This document shows, piece by piece, positions 52,952 through 61,084 of a stretch of 64,000 nucleotides of DNA; positions within the stretch are counted from its first letter, which is position 1; the number at the start of each line of letters is the position of its first letter. Under the pieces are notes generated by a model. The model had not been told where the DNA came from, did no database searches, and saw nothing but the letters and a program-made list of their open reading frames with translations. The stretch lies in NCBI GenBank assembly GCA_043557195.1, contig CP121314.1, positions 1,674,001 through 1,738,000 of the forward strand, written 5' to 3'. Both the position numbers and the translations under genes were made by a program. The DNA comes from Jejuia sp043557195 (lineage in GTDB: Bacteria > Bacteroidota > Bacteroidia > Flavobacteriales > Flavobacteriaceae).

Positions 52952-53461
52952 ATGAAAACGTTAAAATATATCCTTGGTGTTGCAGTATGCACCCTACTAA
53001 TAGTAAGTTGTAAAAACAAGCAAGAGCCAGAAGTTAAGACAATTGAGGTTGAAGCTACTGCCGCAAAAAAAGAATTAGACCCTAACGCAACTTATGCTAA
53101 AGCCGAATTTACAGTGAAAGGTATGACGTGTGCTGTAGGTTGTGCAGCTACCATTGAAAAGAAAATTGCTAAAATGGATGGTGTAAAGTTCGCTAAAGTT
53201 GATTTTGAAAATGAATTGGCTATGGTTGAATATGACGAGGCTAAAGTAAATCCATTGTCTATAGAAAAAACAGTAACAAAAGTTGCTGACATCTATAAGG
53301 TTGAAGACATGAAAACTGTTGATGCATTTTCAAACGAAGCAAAAGCGAAAGTTTGTGAACCTGGATGCAAAAAAGACTGTTGTAAAAACGGAGTAGAAGA
53401 TGCCAAAAAAATGGCATGTAAGTCTGATTGCAAAAAAGCATGTTGTGCTCAAAAAGCTTAA
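52952..53461 (+). CDS. HMA-domain lipoprotein with Cys-rich tail
   Basis: 169 residues. A lipoprotein signal ends at LLIVSCKN (Cys20). An HMA-type domain (about 50-115) has GMTCAVGC in place of the usual GMTCxxC, giving Cys spacing of CxxxC. The last ~45 residues contain repeated Cys groups (CEPGCKKDCC, CKSDCKKACC). This looks like a periplasmic metal (copper-type) binding protein. The metal is not proven. A hairpin terminator follows. Confidence 0.82.
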   Translation: MKTLKYILGVAVCTLLIVSCKNKQEPEVKTIEVEATAAKKELDPNATYAKAEFTVKGMTCAVGCAATIEKKIAKMDGVKFAKVDFENELAMVEYDEAKVNPLSIEKTVTKVADIYKVEDMKTVDAFSNEAKAKVCEPGCKKDCCKNGVEDAKKMACKSDCKKACCAQKA

Positions 53462-53498
53462 GTCCCCTTATTTCAATAATTAAGTGTTGATAAATAGT

Positions 53499-53522
53499 AA
53501 GCTTCTCAGAAATGGGAAGCTT
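53499..53522 (+). terminator. Terminator after the HMA lipoprotein gene
   Basis: AAGCTTCTC (53499-53507) and GGGAAGCTT (53514-53522) pair with one G-T wobble and are followed by a T-run on the + strand. The gldD stop (53525) abuts it from the other strand. Confidence 0.75.
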
Positions 53523-53524
53523 TT

Positions 53525-54115
53525 TTATTCCCACTCAATAGTCTCCATAATTCGCTGAATGTCCTTTTGCAGATAATTAGCCGCAGGCAAGATAGAATCA
53601 TAGTTAGGTTTCGCTTTAAAATATAGTGACCCTGTTAAAAAGTGATTCACACTATCTGTAACATAAAACTGAGCAGGAGAAGCGGCATCTCCTTTTACTT
53701 CAGAGAGTAAACCATATACTTTTTTCGCCACATTCTCATAAGGATACCTGGGGATTTCGTCAGCCTTTTTGGTATGCTCCAACGTTAATTTTTGGGCATC
53801 TCTTAAAAAGTCATTTAAGTTTTTTTCACTACCATCAATAGCTTTGTACGTTAAAAATATGGTTGCTTTTAAAGGCTTATAATCTAAGTTTATACCATAA
53901 CTTTCTGTGGTACTCGCAAGATCTTTCACTTTTATATCCTCAACCAAATTACTTACTTCAAAAGCAAGTGGCATTTTAGGCATTTTTTGTTTCTTGTAAG
54001 TTGGTTTTGGAAAATCTAATCTTAAATATGCTCTAGGTTTTGGCACATAGTCTTCGCCTCCGCAAGAGACTACCATAAACACCAAACCTATCAAAATTCC
54101 AAATTGTAGTTTCAT
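53525..54115 (-). CDS. gldD: Gliding motility lipoprotein GldD
   Basis: 196 residues. Lipoprotein signal ending VVSC (Cys18), then the GldD family region YVPKPRAYLRLDFPKPTYK. GldD is needed for gliding and the type IX secretion machinery in Flavobacterium johnsoniae. It is 1 bp from gldE, as in other Flavobacteriaceae, in the mutY-ssb-gldE-gldD gene order. Confidence 0.93.
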   Translation of the reverse strand: MKLQFGILIGLVFMVVSCGGEDYVPKPRAYLRLDFPKPTYKKQKMPKMPLAFEVSNLVEDIKVKDLASTTESYGINLDYKPLKATIFLTYKAIDGSEKNLNDFLRDAQKLTLEHTKKADEIPRYPYENVAKKVYGLLSEVKGDAASPAQFYVTDSVNHFLTGSLYFKAKPNYDSILPAANYLQKDIQRIMETIEWE

Positions 54116-54116
54116 A

Positions 54117-55421
54117 CTAATTGATTGTCACCTTTACACGTTTAATGCGTTTTTTATCCATCGCCTCAATAGTAAAAACGTAATCTCTAAAAAATATTTT
54201 AGATTGCAACTTAGGGAAGCTTCCTGATATTTCTAAAACAAAGCCTGCAACAGTTTCTGCTTCACCTTTTTCATCTTCAAAAATAGCATCATCTTCAAGC
54301 TTAATCACTTTATAAAAATCCTTTAAGGCTGTTTTACCTTCAAAAACATAATTTCTATCGTCCAATTTAGAATAGTTGATATCTTCATCATCAAACTCAT
54401 CACTAATATCACCAACAATTTCCTCGATAATATCTTCTAAAGAAATTAATCCAGAAGTGCCGCCATACTCATCAACCACAACCGCTAAATGCACTTTTTT
54501 CTCCTGAAATTCAGCCATCAAATCATCCAGTTTTTTATTCTCAGGCACAAAAAATGGCTCACGTAATAAACTGGTCCAATCAAATTGTTTTCTATCTATG
54601 TAAGGCAACAAATCTTTCACATAAAGAATCCCTTTTATTTGATCGATATTCTCTTCATATACAGGAATTCTGGAATAGCCATTTTCAATAATTTCGGGTA
54701 AAATTTCAGTGTATTTTTGCTCAACATTTAGCGCAAATATATCGATACGAGGGCGCATCACCTGCTTTGTATCTGTATTACCAAAAGACACAATACCTTG
54801 TAAAATCTTCTTTTCTTCTTTTGAAGTATCTTCGTGACTCGTAAGCTCCAACGCCTGAGATAATTGGTCTACACTTAAGTTAGATTTCTGCTTCCCCAAT
54901 TTTTTATGAATGCCTAAAGTAATACCGCGCATTGGCAAACTTACTGGCGACAATAACACATCCAAAACCTTTAAAGGATATGCCATAATACCCGCAAATT
55001 TCAGGTTATTTCTGCTCGCATAAATTTTTGGTAAAATTTCACCAAACAGCAAAATTAAAAACGTAACAACTATAACTTCCAACACAAATTTTAGGGTAGG
55101 GTTTGTAACATTTTCAAACATAAAATCCCCTAAATAGGCAAACAGCAACACCACGGCAATATTGATGAAATTATTTGTCACCAAAATGGTTGCCAATAAC
55201 TTTTTAGGGCGCTCTAAAAGCTGAAGAATTATTTTAAGCTGTCTGCTTTCTGCTTCAGGATGGTTGTCAATATCTGTTCTTGAGAGCGAAAACAAAGCCA
55301 CCTCAGCTCCAGAGATTAATGCAGAACAACACAGTAATACAAAGAGCAAAATAAACCCAAAAACAATTGGAATATCAATTGCTAAAATTAAAAAATGTAA
55401 ACTCGGGGGTTCAGGATCCAC
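54117..55421 (-). CDS. gldE: Gliding motility-associated protein GldE (CNNM/CBS)
   Basis: 434 residues: a CNNM-type membrane domain with about four helices (about 15-190; AEVALFSLSRTDID), a CBS pair (about 205-325; VMRPRIDIFAL, YGGTSGLISLEDIIEEIVGDI) and a C-terminal CorC/HlyC domain (about 340-430). It resembles TlyC/CorC ion-transport-like proteins. In F. johnsoniae it lies next to gldD and partly overlaps in function. It starts 28 bp after ssb ends. Confidence 0.92.
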   Translation of the reverse strand: MDPEPPSLHFLILAIDIPIVFGFILLFVLLCCSALISGAEVALFSLSRTDIDNHPEAESRQLKIILQLLERPKKLLATILVTNNFINIAVVLLFAYLGDFMFENVTNPTLKFVLEVIVVTFLILLFGEILPKIYASRNNLKFAGIMAYPLKVLDVLLSPVSLPMRGITLGIHKKLGKQKSNLSVDQLSQALELTSHEDTSKEEKKILQGIVSFGNTDTKQVMRPRIDIFALNVEQKYTEILPEIIENGYSRIPVYEENIDQIKGILYVKDLLPYIDRKQFDWTSLLREPFFVPENKKLDDLMAEFQEKKVHLAVVVDEYGGTSGLISLEDIIEEIVGDISDEFDDEDINYSKLDDRNYVFEGKTALKDFYKVIKLEDDAIFEDEKGEAETVAGFVLEISGSFPKLQSKIFFRDYVFTIEAMDKKRIKRVKVTIN

Positions 55422-55449
55422 CTAATTTGGTTTTAGTTATACTTCAAAA

Positions 55450-55899
55450 TTAAAATGGCAAATCATCATTGTCATCAATAGCAGGTTGACTAGGAGTAGA
55501 CGGATTTACCGAAGGACTAGCCGGAGCGCCTCCAGAATTAGCAGCGTTACTCTCACTTTCCTTTTTAGTAGTTAAAAATGTAAAATCCGTACACTGTATT
55601 TCCGTAGAATAGCGATCGTTACCTTTATCATCAGTCCATTTTCTGGTTTTCAAACGTCCTTCAATGTAAACCTTATCACCTTTACTCAAGTATTTTTCAC
55701 AAATTTCGGCACCCTTATTTCTAACCACAATATTATGCCACTCGGTATTCGTAATACGCTCGTTAGTTTGCTTACTCATATAGGTTTCGCTAGTTGCCAG
55801 CGGAAAACGCCCCACGCAGCCACCACCTTCAAAATAGTGCATCTTCACATCATCTCCCAAATTACCAATTAACATCACTTTATTTAACGAACCTGCCAT
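55450..55899 (-). CDS. ssb: Single-stranded DNA-binding protein
   Basis: 149 residues. OB-fold 1 to ~110 (SLNKVMLIGNLGDDVKMHYF, TNTEWHNIVVRNKGAE, YSTEIQCTDFTFL), a Ser/Pro/Ala linker, and the acidic C-terminal tip DDNDDLPF that binds replication and repair partners. It lies in the conserved gldE-ssb-mutY order, here separated from mutY by the 3.7-kb cassette region. A possible -7 box TATTTTTG is at 55922-55929. Confidence 0.94.
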   Translation of the reverse strand: MAGSLNKVMLIGNLGDDVKMHYFEGGGCVGRFPLATSETYMSKQTNERITNTEWHNIVVRNKGAEICEKYLSKGDKVYIEGRLKTRKWTDDKGNDRYSTEIQCTDFTFLTTKKESESNAANSGGAPASPSVNPSTPSQPAIDDNDDLPF

Positions 55900-55998
55900 A
55901 ATTTCAATGTATTAGAGAATGCAAAAATAGGTATTCATTCTTCATAGTTCTAAAATTAGTAAAAAAATTAAGAATATTCTATGGTTTGTTTACTTTTT

Positions 55999-56085
55999 GG
56001 GCGTTACCACAAGGGTCGGGCTTTCCGCTAATAGTTTTGGCTCGATGCGCGCCTCGCCAAAAGCTGCCGCTGCAATCCCTAACGC
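55999..56085 (-). repeat. Dispersed intergenic element family A, copy 6
   Basis: Nearly identical to copy 4 at 35051-35137, differing at a handful of positions (for instance CCGCTAATAG against CCGTTAAAAG). Begins GGGCGTTACC and ends AATCCCTAACGC. It marks the left edge of the cassette region. Confidence 0.88.
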
Positions 56086-56206
56086 GAAAGCTATCTGCTG
56101 GCTCTTTGGTTAAACTAAAGCACCATTTACATTCTGCAAAATCAAAATTTAAACCTTTTCCGAATAGGAGATTTGATTATATTTGATGATGAACATATAT
56201 TAGATA

Positions 56207-56237
56207 AACGCAATTGTGTTTATTCCGCTGTTGTGTG
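56207..56237 (+). repeat. Cassette-site repeat R0 (right half only)
   Basis: ACGCAATTGTG ... CCGCTGTTGTGTG corresponds to the right half of the 133-nt repeats further on (CGCAACTATTC ... ACCGTTGTGTG), and CAATTAGA follows as TAATTAGA does after R1. The left half is missing. Confidence 0.6.
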
Positions 56238-56260
56238 CAATTAGACCAAACCTACAAACT

Positions 56261-57106
56261 ATGAGGAAAAACCTATTACTTTTATGCCTATTAATAATAG
56301 TGCAATCTTGTAAATCTGACCTTGTAATTGACAACAATTCTATTATTAAGAAAATCGACAAACTGAATTTTAGTAAAACGATTGTCGAAGTTTCAATCGA
56401 TGATAACGAAAACATAATTGACACTCTTTCGATTGAGAAAACTAAATCAGATAAGAATGGAAATGTTCTGTTTGAGTTTAAAGAGACTTGGAATGAATAT
56501 GGAAAAACAATAAAACAGACATACTACAGAGATAACAAAGATTTATTTTATCAAAAAACAGATTATAAAACAAAGAGTATTGAATTTGGTTCTGAATATC
56601 AAACGTTTGTAAATAAAGAAAATATTATTGATAAAGCTCAAATGATAACCTTTGAACCTAACAAAGTTGATACTATTTTTATGAAATACAATTATTCATA
56701 CAATAGTAAAGGCAAAAAAGAATCCCTTTCTGTAGTTTCAATTTATGATTCGATAAACTCAATAAACTTTACAAAATATAATAAGAATGAAAAATCTGAA
56801 ATTAGATATCAAATTATAGATAACGATACACTTGAGAAAAGTAAAATGAAATATCTTAATGGAAAGATTGTTGAATCAACTCACGAATATAAAGAACCTT
56901 TTAGAGTTGATATTTACGACTATGATAATAACGAAAATGTTAAATCGAGAAAAATATTCAAGAAAGATAATGATAGTTTAAAAAAGTCTTTTGAATACAT
57001 TTATGAAAACAATAATTTAGGAAATCCCGAAAAGATAATTATTAAGGATTTTGAGAATGACACAATAATGAAACGGAAATTAATAACTGCACACAACACC
57101 GTATAA
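56261..57106 (+). CDS. Cassette gene 1: hypothetical lipoprotein
   Basis: 281 residues from ATG 56261 (MRKNLLLLCLLIIVQSC), a lipoprotein signal with Cys17; an upstream non-ATG extension overlaps repeat R0 and is rejected. The mature part is charged and Asn/Lys-rich, with repeated YNSKGKKES/YNKNEKSE-type turns that resemble RHS-like or MORN-like beta repeats of antitoxin-type proteins; this is only a pattern. The final residues TAHNTV and the stop lie in repeat R1. The first gene of the array. Confidence 0.7.
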   Translation: MRKNLLLLCLLIIVQSCKSDLVIDNNSIIKKIDKLNFSKTIVEVSIDDNENIIDTLSIEKTKSDKNGNVLFEFKETWNEYGKTIKQTYYRDNKDLFYQKTDYKTKSIEFGSEYQTFVNKENIIDKAQMITFEPNKVDTIFMKYNYSYNSKGKKESLSVVSIYDSINSINFTKYNKNEKSEIRYQIIDNDTLEKSKMKYLNGKIVESTHEYKEPFRVDIYDYDNNENVKSRKIFKKDNDSLKKSFEYIYENNNLGNPEKIIIKDFENDTIMKRKLITAHNTV

Positions 57107-57223
57107 AAATAATTGCGGTTTAGTGCTTAATCAAAGGTCGTTGTGTGTTTGTAACATCAGATTTTCCTTCGGAAAATCCTCGCATACAAACCCGCAACTA
57201 TTCTTATACATAACCGTTGTGTG
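57090..57223 (+). repeat. Cassette-site repeat R1 (attC-like)
   Basis: 134 nt. The outer boxes are CACACAAC and GTTGTGTG. The inner arms GTATAAAAATAATTGCGG and CCGCAACTATTCTTATAC pair with single extra bases, and the left spacer is shorter than the right. The centre holds a perfect hairpin, GATTTTCC-TTC-GGAAAATC. The stop of gene 1 lies in it. Confidence 0.75.
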
Positions 57224-57248
57224 TAATTAGAGAAACCCAATAAATACA

Positions 57249-57707
57249 ATGAAATTGAAATTAATTTATTTGACTTTTTTTATCGGATTTTTAAATATGT
57301 CGATAACCTATTCGCAATCTGACTTAAAACTTGTAAAAAAGAAAAACGGACAAACAGTTCACTTCACAATGGTAGACAAAACACCTTTCGATAGTGACTG
57401 TGACAATGTATCAGATGGTAAAGAAAGAACTCGATGTCTGGAAAAAAGTTTACGTGACCAAATTTTGAATCTGATTGAAAAAGATTATGAATATTCTGGA
57501 GAAATGTATGTTTGGTTTACAGTTGACAAAAAAGGAAACGTATCTGATATTGCCACTAAAGGATATCCAAGTGCACCTGAATTTGAAAAAGATATTAAGA
57601 AAGCTGTTACGGAATTAAATCTGACTAAATCGACTTATCAAAAACGGAAAGTGAATGTTAGATGTTATACTCGTGTTCTGCCAAAAATTATTAAACCAAA
57701 AAAATAA
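57249..57707 (+). CDS. Cassette gene 2: secreted TonB-C-like protein
   Basis: 152 residues with a signal peptide (about 1-22, ending ITYSQS). The C-terminal half YSGEMYVWFTVDKKGNVSDIATKGYPSAPEFEKDIKKAVTEL matches the TonB C-terminal domain pattern, as in small energy-transducer-like proteins of this phylum. Two Cys residues (DSDCDN, TRCLEK) may pair. It begins 26 bp after R1 and has R2 four bases after its stop. Confidence 0.7.
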   Translation: MKLKLIYLTFFIGFLNMSITYSQSDLKLVKKKNGQTVHFTMVDKTPFDSDCDNVSDGKERTRCLEKSLRDQILNLIEKDYEYSGEMYVWFTVDKKGNVSDIATKGYPSAPEFEKDIKKAVTELNLTKSTYQKRKVNVRCYTRVLPKIIKPKK

Positions 57708-57710
57708 CTA

Positions 57711-57844
57711 CACACAACAAAGTGTAAAAATAATTGCTTGGTTCTAGCCTACTCGGAAAATCCTGCGGATTTTCCTCTGGTTCGTTCCATTTTTGCTAAG
57801 TTAGTTGCTTAATCACGCAACTATCCTTACACGAACCGTTGTGC
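57711..57844 (+). repeat. Cassette-site repeat R2 (attC-like)
   Basis: About 134 nt. CACACAAC begins it and GTTGTGC ends it. GTGTAAAAATAATTGC pairs with GCAACTATCCTTACAC. The central hairpin is GGAAAATCC-TGC-GGATTTTCC. The outline is the same as R1 with a different centre. Confidence 0.75.
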
Positions 57845-57858
57845 TTAATGTTGAAATC

Positions 57859-58569
57859 GTGCTAAAAACAAACTTTCATCCTTCCGAAAAACATCTTGCT
57901 GATATAAAAAATTGGCTGATTGAAGAATGGAATAAAACGAACAGCGGATTTTATTGCACTTGGAATATCATTGAAGGTGAGTTTGCTAAAAATAATTTAG
58001 CTGTAATAACTGAGAATGATTTTACAATCGGATTTGTAGTTTATAGAATCTATGAATTTCAAGCAGTAATCGACATTGCAGAAACCAAACCAACTGAAAG
58101 AAAAAAAGGAATTGCAAAAAAGCTAATTAACGACACTTTAGAATACTTTGGACAAAAGGGCGTTTTAGTTTGTGAACTATTTTGCTCGTCTGAAAATTCA
58201 GAGCCTTTTTGGAAAAGAATTGGATTTGAAAATTTTCCTGATTTACCACACAATTCAAGAATTAATATGTTTAAACCTCTTGTTGAGACCTTAAAACCAA
58301 CTGAAAAAGCGGAATCTGACACAAAAATTAGCCTGTGGAATTGTGAGCCATATCAAGCGGACAGGGAAAACGCAAAATGGTATTGGGACTTGAATTTCGC
58401 AGACGACAATGAAACTTTGACAAAACCAATCATATTTCCTGTTTCAAGTGATTGGCAGGTGGAACTGACCAAAAACGGACAAAAAATAATATCGGAAAAA
58501 GTTAAAAGATTTCGAGTAGATTTAGCAGATTATGGGAGTTTTATGATAATCCGAAAATTGACAGCGTGA
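57859..58569 (+). CDS. Cassette gene 3: GNAT acetyltransferase
   Basis: About 236 residues from GTG 57859 (MLKTNFHPSEKHLADI); an ATG nearby is out of frame. GNAT features: FTIGFVVYRIYEFQAVIDIAETKPTERKKGIAKKLI (acetyl-CoA loop) and SSENSEPFWKRIGFENF. The C-terminal ~90 residues (SLWNCEPYQAD ... FRVDLADYGSF) are an added domain of unknown role. It starts 15 bp after R2 and is followed by R3 about 10 bp past the stop. Substrate unknown. Confidence 0.75.
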   Translation: MLKTNFHPSEKHLADIKNWLIEEWNKTNSGFYCTWNIIEGEFAKNNLAVITENDFTIGFVVYRIYEFQAVIDIAETKPTERKKGIAKKLINDTLEYFGQKGVLVCELFCSSENSEPFWKRIGFENFPDLPHNSRINMFKPLVETLKPTEKAESDTKISLWNCEPYQADRENAKWYWDLNFADDNETLTKPIIFPVSSDWQVELTKNGQKIISEKVKRFRVDLADYGSFMIIRKLTA

Positions 58570-58581
58570 AAAAAACACTAA

Positions 58582-58715
58582 GCACAACAATGTATAACCG
58601 CAATTACGGCGGATTCGACTACGTCCGAATCCACTCGGAATTGCTAAGGCTTGTGCTAAACCGAAAATAATCGCTAATTTAACCCGTAACTGACGGTTAT
58701 ACGAGACCGTTGTGC
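58582..58715 (+). repeat. Cassette-site repeat R3 (attC-like)
   Basis: 134 nt, GCACAAC to GTTGTGC. GTATAACCGCAATTACGG pairs with CCGTAACTGACGGTTATAC with extra bases on the right side. The central hairpin is GGATTCG ... CGAATCC. It is the most symmetrical of the set. Confidence 0.78.
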
Positions 58716-58778
58716 TTCATTATTTCTCACTCAGATGGAATGAAATAATTATTCTAACTTTAGTGAAATTCTCAACCA

Positions 58779-59543
58779 ATGATAAAATTCTTTAGGAAAA
58801 TTAGACAAAACTTACTTTCGGAAGGAAAAACTGGAAAGTATTTTAAATATGCCATTGGAGAAATCATACTTGTCGTTATCGGGATTTTAATTGCTTTGCA
58901 AATTAATAATTGGAATGAAAACCGAAAGAATAAAAATGCCGAAGCTGATTATTACTGTAGAATTCTAGAGGATCTTGAGTTAAATGACAAATTAATTGAT
59001 GAAACTTCAAAACTCACAACTGATAAAATCAAGCTTTGTAAAGAGCTAATATTGGATTTAAACAAATCACCTAATGACAGAGTTGAAATACTTAATAAAT
59101 TCGTACTTGCTTTAAGACAAGACGTTTTTGTACCCAGCAATATTGCTTTTGAGGACATAACATCGTCAGGACAGTTAAAACTGTTGACGGATTTAGAACT
59201 TAAAAACAGACTCATTCAGCATAGTACATTTTTAAACAATATTCTAAATCTACTTCAAGAGAATAGGAATGAAATTCTAAAAAGAATGAGTGATTTTGAA
59301 TTAATATGTGATTTCGGATTTCAAGATATTGATTACCTTAATCAAGAACTCGACGAAGAACTATTAAACCTACTGCCAAAAAATGACTGGACAAATGATC
59401 CAAACAATCCAATTTTCGTAAAGTTTCAAGATAATCTAGTTTTCTTTATTGCCATGTTAATTAGACAGAAACAGCATTTATCCAATTTGAAAAAGGAAAT
59501 GCAAGAACCTATAGGATTATTAAAAGAAAAAGAATGTAAATAA
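58779..59543 (+). CDS. Cassette gene 4: DUF6090 family protein
   Basis: 254 residues. It begins MIKFFRKIRQNLLSEGKTGKYFKYAIGEIILVVIGILIALQINNWNE, the signature of DUF6090: a basic start followed by one membrane helix (about 26-44). The remaining 200 residues are helical and acidic, with the SGQLKLLTDLELKNRLIQ-type segment also seen in the family. DUF6090 proteins are often multi-copy in Flavobacteria. Function unknown. It starts 64 bp after R3. Confidence 0.8.
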   Translation: MIKFFRKIRQNLLSEGKTGKYFKYAIGEIILVVIGILIALQINNWNENRKNKNAEADYYCRILEDLELNDKLIDETSKLTTDKIKLCKELILDLNKSPNDRVEILNKFVLALRQDVFVPSNIAFEDITSSGQLKLLTDLELKNRLIQHSTFLNNILNLLQENRNEILKRMSDFELICDFGFQDIDYLNQELDEELLNLLPKNDWTNDPNNPIFVKFQDNLVFFIAMLIRQKQHLSNLKKEMQEPIGLLKEKECK

Positions 59544-59548
59544 CGAAA

Positions 59549-59567
59549 GCACAACAAAGGATAAAGT
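59549..59567 (+). repeat. Cassette-site repeat R4 (left half only)
   Basis: GCACAACAAAGGATAAAGTT has the left box and the start of the left arm of the 133-nt repeat, then breaks off at the mutY stop codon (59567-59569). The right half is missing. Confidence 0.55.
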
Positions 59568-60607
59568 TAAAACCCCTCAAACCCCTCAATAAACTTCCCA
59601 ATCAAAATAGGCACAGGATATTCAGTAATACTTTCAAAAGGAATCCCATTTTCAACCACATCTATATTGACGATCCAAAACGTAGTATTCAAATGTTGAT
59701 GCGATAGTTTATGAACTTTAGGCATATCATTATATTGATGCAACTCAAATGTTTTTCCTTTTAAACCTGAATCTTCCTTAATCAATTTTAAAAAGTCGTC
59801 ATACTCCATATTTATATCAGTCTCGATTAAAGGAAATTGATACAAATTCTGCCAAATGCCTTTACCTTCACGTTTTTCTAAAACGGTTTGTTTGTCTTCC
59901 GACAGGAAAACCAAAAAATTAAAATAACGTTGCTTTACTTTAAGTTTTTTCAACTTCACGGGTAATTCATCAACTTCACCTTTATTATATGCCACACAAG
60001 AAGCGGTAAACGGACAAAACATGCAGTCTGGGTTTTTAGGTCTACATTGCGTAGCACCAAATTCCATAATAGCTTGGTTAAAGGTTGCAGGATCTTTTTT
60101 ATCAATCAGCTCTTGTGCTAAAGCTTTAAATTCTTTAATACCTTTTGTAGAGTTTATAGGTGTATCAATTCCAAAATAGCGCGACAATACTCTGTAAACA
60201 TTACCATCAACCACGGCTGTAGTTTCACCAAAACAAATTGATGCAATAGCGCTTGCTGTATAATCGCCAACACCTTTTAATTTTAAAAGACCTTTATATG
60301 TATTAGGAAATTCACCATGCATCTCATTCACAATATATTTTGCAGTAAAATGTAGGTTTCTGGCACGAGAGTAATATCCAAGTCCTTGCCACAGTTTTAG
60401 CACCTCACTTTCATCGGCTTTTGCCAACTTAAAAACAGTTGGAAATTGAGTAACAAAAGCTTCGTAATATGGCAGCCCTTGTTTTACTTGTGTTTGCTGC
60501 AAAATAATTTCTGACAGCCAAATAAAATAAGGATTCTGGGTTTCTCGCCAAGGTAAATTTCGCTTATTAACTGAATACCAGCTTGTTAAAATTTTAGAGA
60601 AAGACAT
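59567..60607 (-). CDS. mutY: A/G-specific adenine glycosylase MutY
   Basis: 346 residues. Glu33 in WLSEIILQQTQV and Asp134 in AVVDGNV are the catalytic residues, LKGVGDYTASAIA is the HhH, and C188-x6-C195-x2-C198-x5-C204 ligates the 4Fe-4S cluster. The C-terminal ~110 residues form the NUDIX-like 8-oxoG recognition domain. It removes adenine mispaired with 8-oxoguanine. The cassette array is inserted directly past its stop, between it and ssb. Confidence 0.95.
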   Translation of the reverse strand: MSFSKILTSWYSVNKRNLPWRETQNPYFIWLSEIILQQTQVKQGLPYYEAFVTQFPTVFKLAKADESEVLKLWQGLGYYSRARNLHFTAKYIVNEMHGEFPNTYKGLLKLKGVGDYTASAIASICFGETTAVVDGNVYRVLSRYFGIDTPINSTKGIKEFKALAQELIDKKDPATFNQAIMEFGATQCRPKNPDCMFCPFTASCVAYNKGEVDELPVKLKKLKVKQRYFNFLVFLSEDKQTVLEKREGKGIWQNLYQFPLIETDINMEYDDFLKLIKEDSGLKGKTFELHQYNDMPKVHKLSHQHLNTTFWIVNIDVVENGIPFESITEYPVPILIGKFIEGFEGF

Positions 60608-60669
60608 GGATTAATTTTCTACCAAGTGCTAAAATAAACGTTTATAATCTTAAATTTTAGTGAATTAGG

Positions 60670-60702
60670 TTTGAAATATTGAATATTAAATGCATATATT
60701 TG
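60670..60702 (+). promoter_or_regulatory. Promoter of the HU gene
   Basis: TTTG (60670-60673), a 21-nt spacer and TATATTTG (60695-60702) fit the Bacteroidetes pattern, though the spacer is 2 nt longer than elsewhere here. The leader to the ATG is 49 nt. Confidence 0.7.
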
Positions 60703-60751
60703 CATCCCTTTTAAAATTATATATAACCCAAAATATTAAAAAGACTGAAAA

Positions 60752-61042
60752 ATGACAAAGGCTGATTTAGTAGCAAAAATTTCTGAGAAATTAGGAATTG
60801 AAAAAGGAGATGTTCAAGCAACTGTTGAAACATTTATGGAAGAAGTAAAAACTTCTTTAGAAAGCGGTGACAATGTATATTTAAGAGGTTTTGGAAGCTT
60901 TATTATTAAAACTAGAGCTGAAAAAACTGGAAGAAATATCTCTAAAAACACTACTATAAAAATTCCAGCTCACAACATACCTGCATTTAAACCTGCAAAA
61001 GTTTTTGTTGAGGGTGTTAAAACTAACGTAGAAGTTAAGTAA
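60752..61042 (+). CDS. HU-family DNA-binding protein
   Basis: 96 residues. MTKADLVAKISEKLGIEKGDVQATVETFMEEV is the HU dimerisation helix pair, GFGSFIIKTRAEKTGRN begins the DNA arm, and the Pro-rich KIPAHNIPAFKPAK follows. HU bends and compacts DNA. It is followed by the 30-residue basic gene. Confidence 0.95.
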   Translation: MTKADLVAKISEKLGIEKGDVQATVETFMEEVKTSLESGDNVYLRGFGSFIIKTRAEKTGRNISKNTTIKIPAHNIPAFKPAKVFVEGVKTNVEVK

Positions 61043-61084
61043 AAAGCATTTAAAATAAATCATTAATTAAAAAAGACACTATTT

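Larger units (their letters stand above)
55900..56260. other. Intergenic region between ssb and the cassette array (361 bp)
   Basis: It holds the ssb promoter region, family A copy 6 (55999-56085), an AT-rich stretch and the half repeat R0 (56207-56237). No protein-coding gene is apparent in it. Confidence 0.6.

Noticed and set aside
57090..58715. R1-R3 as ordinary MITEs or transposon ends
   Set aside because: No target-site duplications are visible, the units alternate regularly with single same-strand genes, and half-copies lie exactly at the two edges. A cassette array explains this better, though a MITE origin is not excluded.
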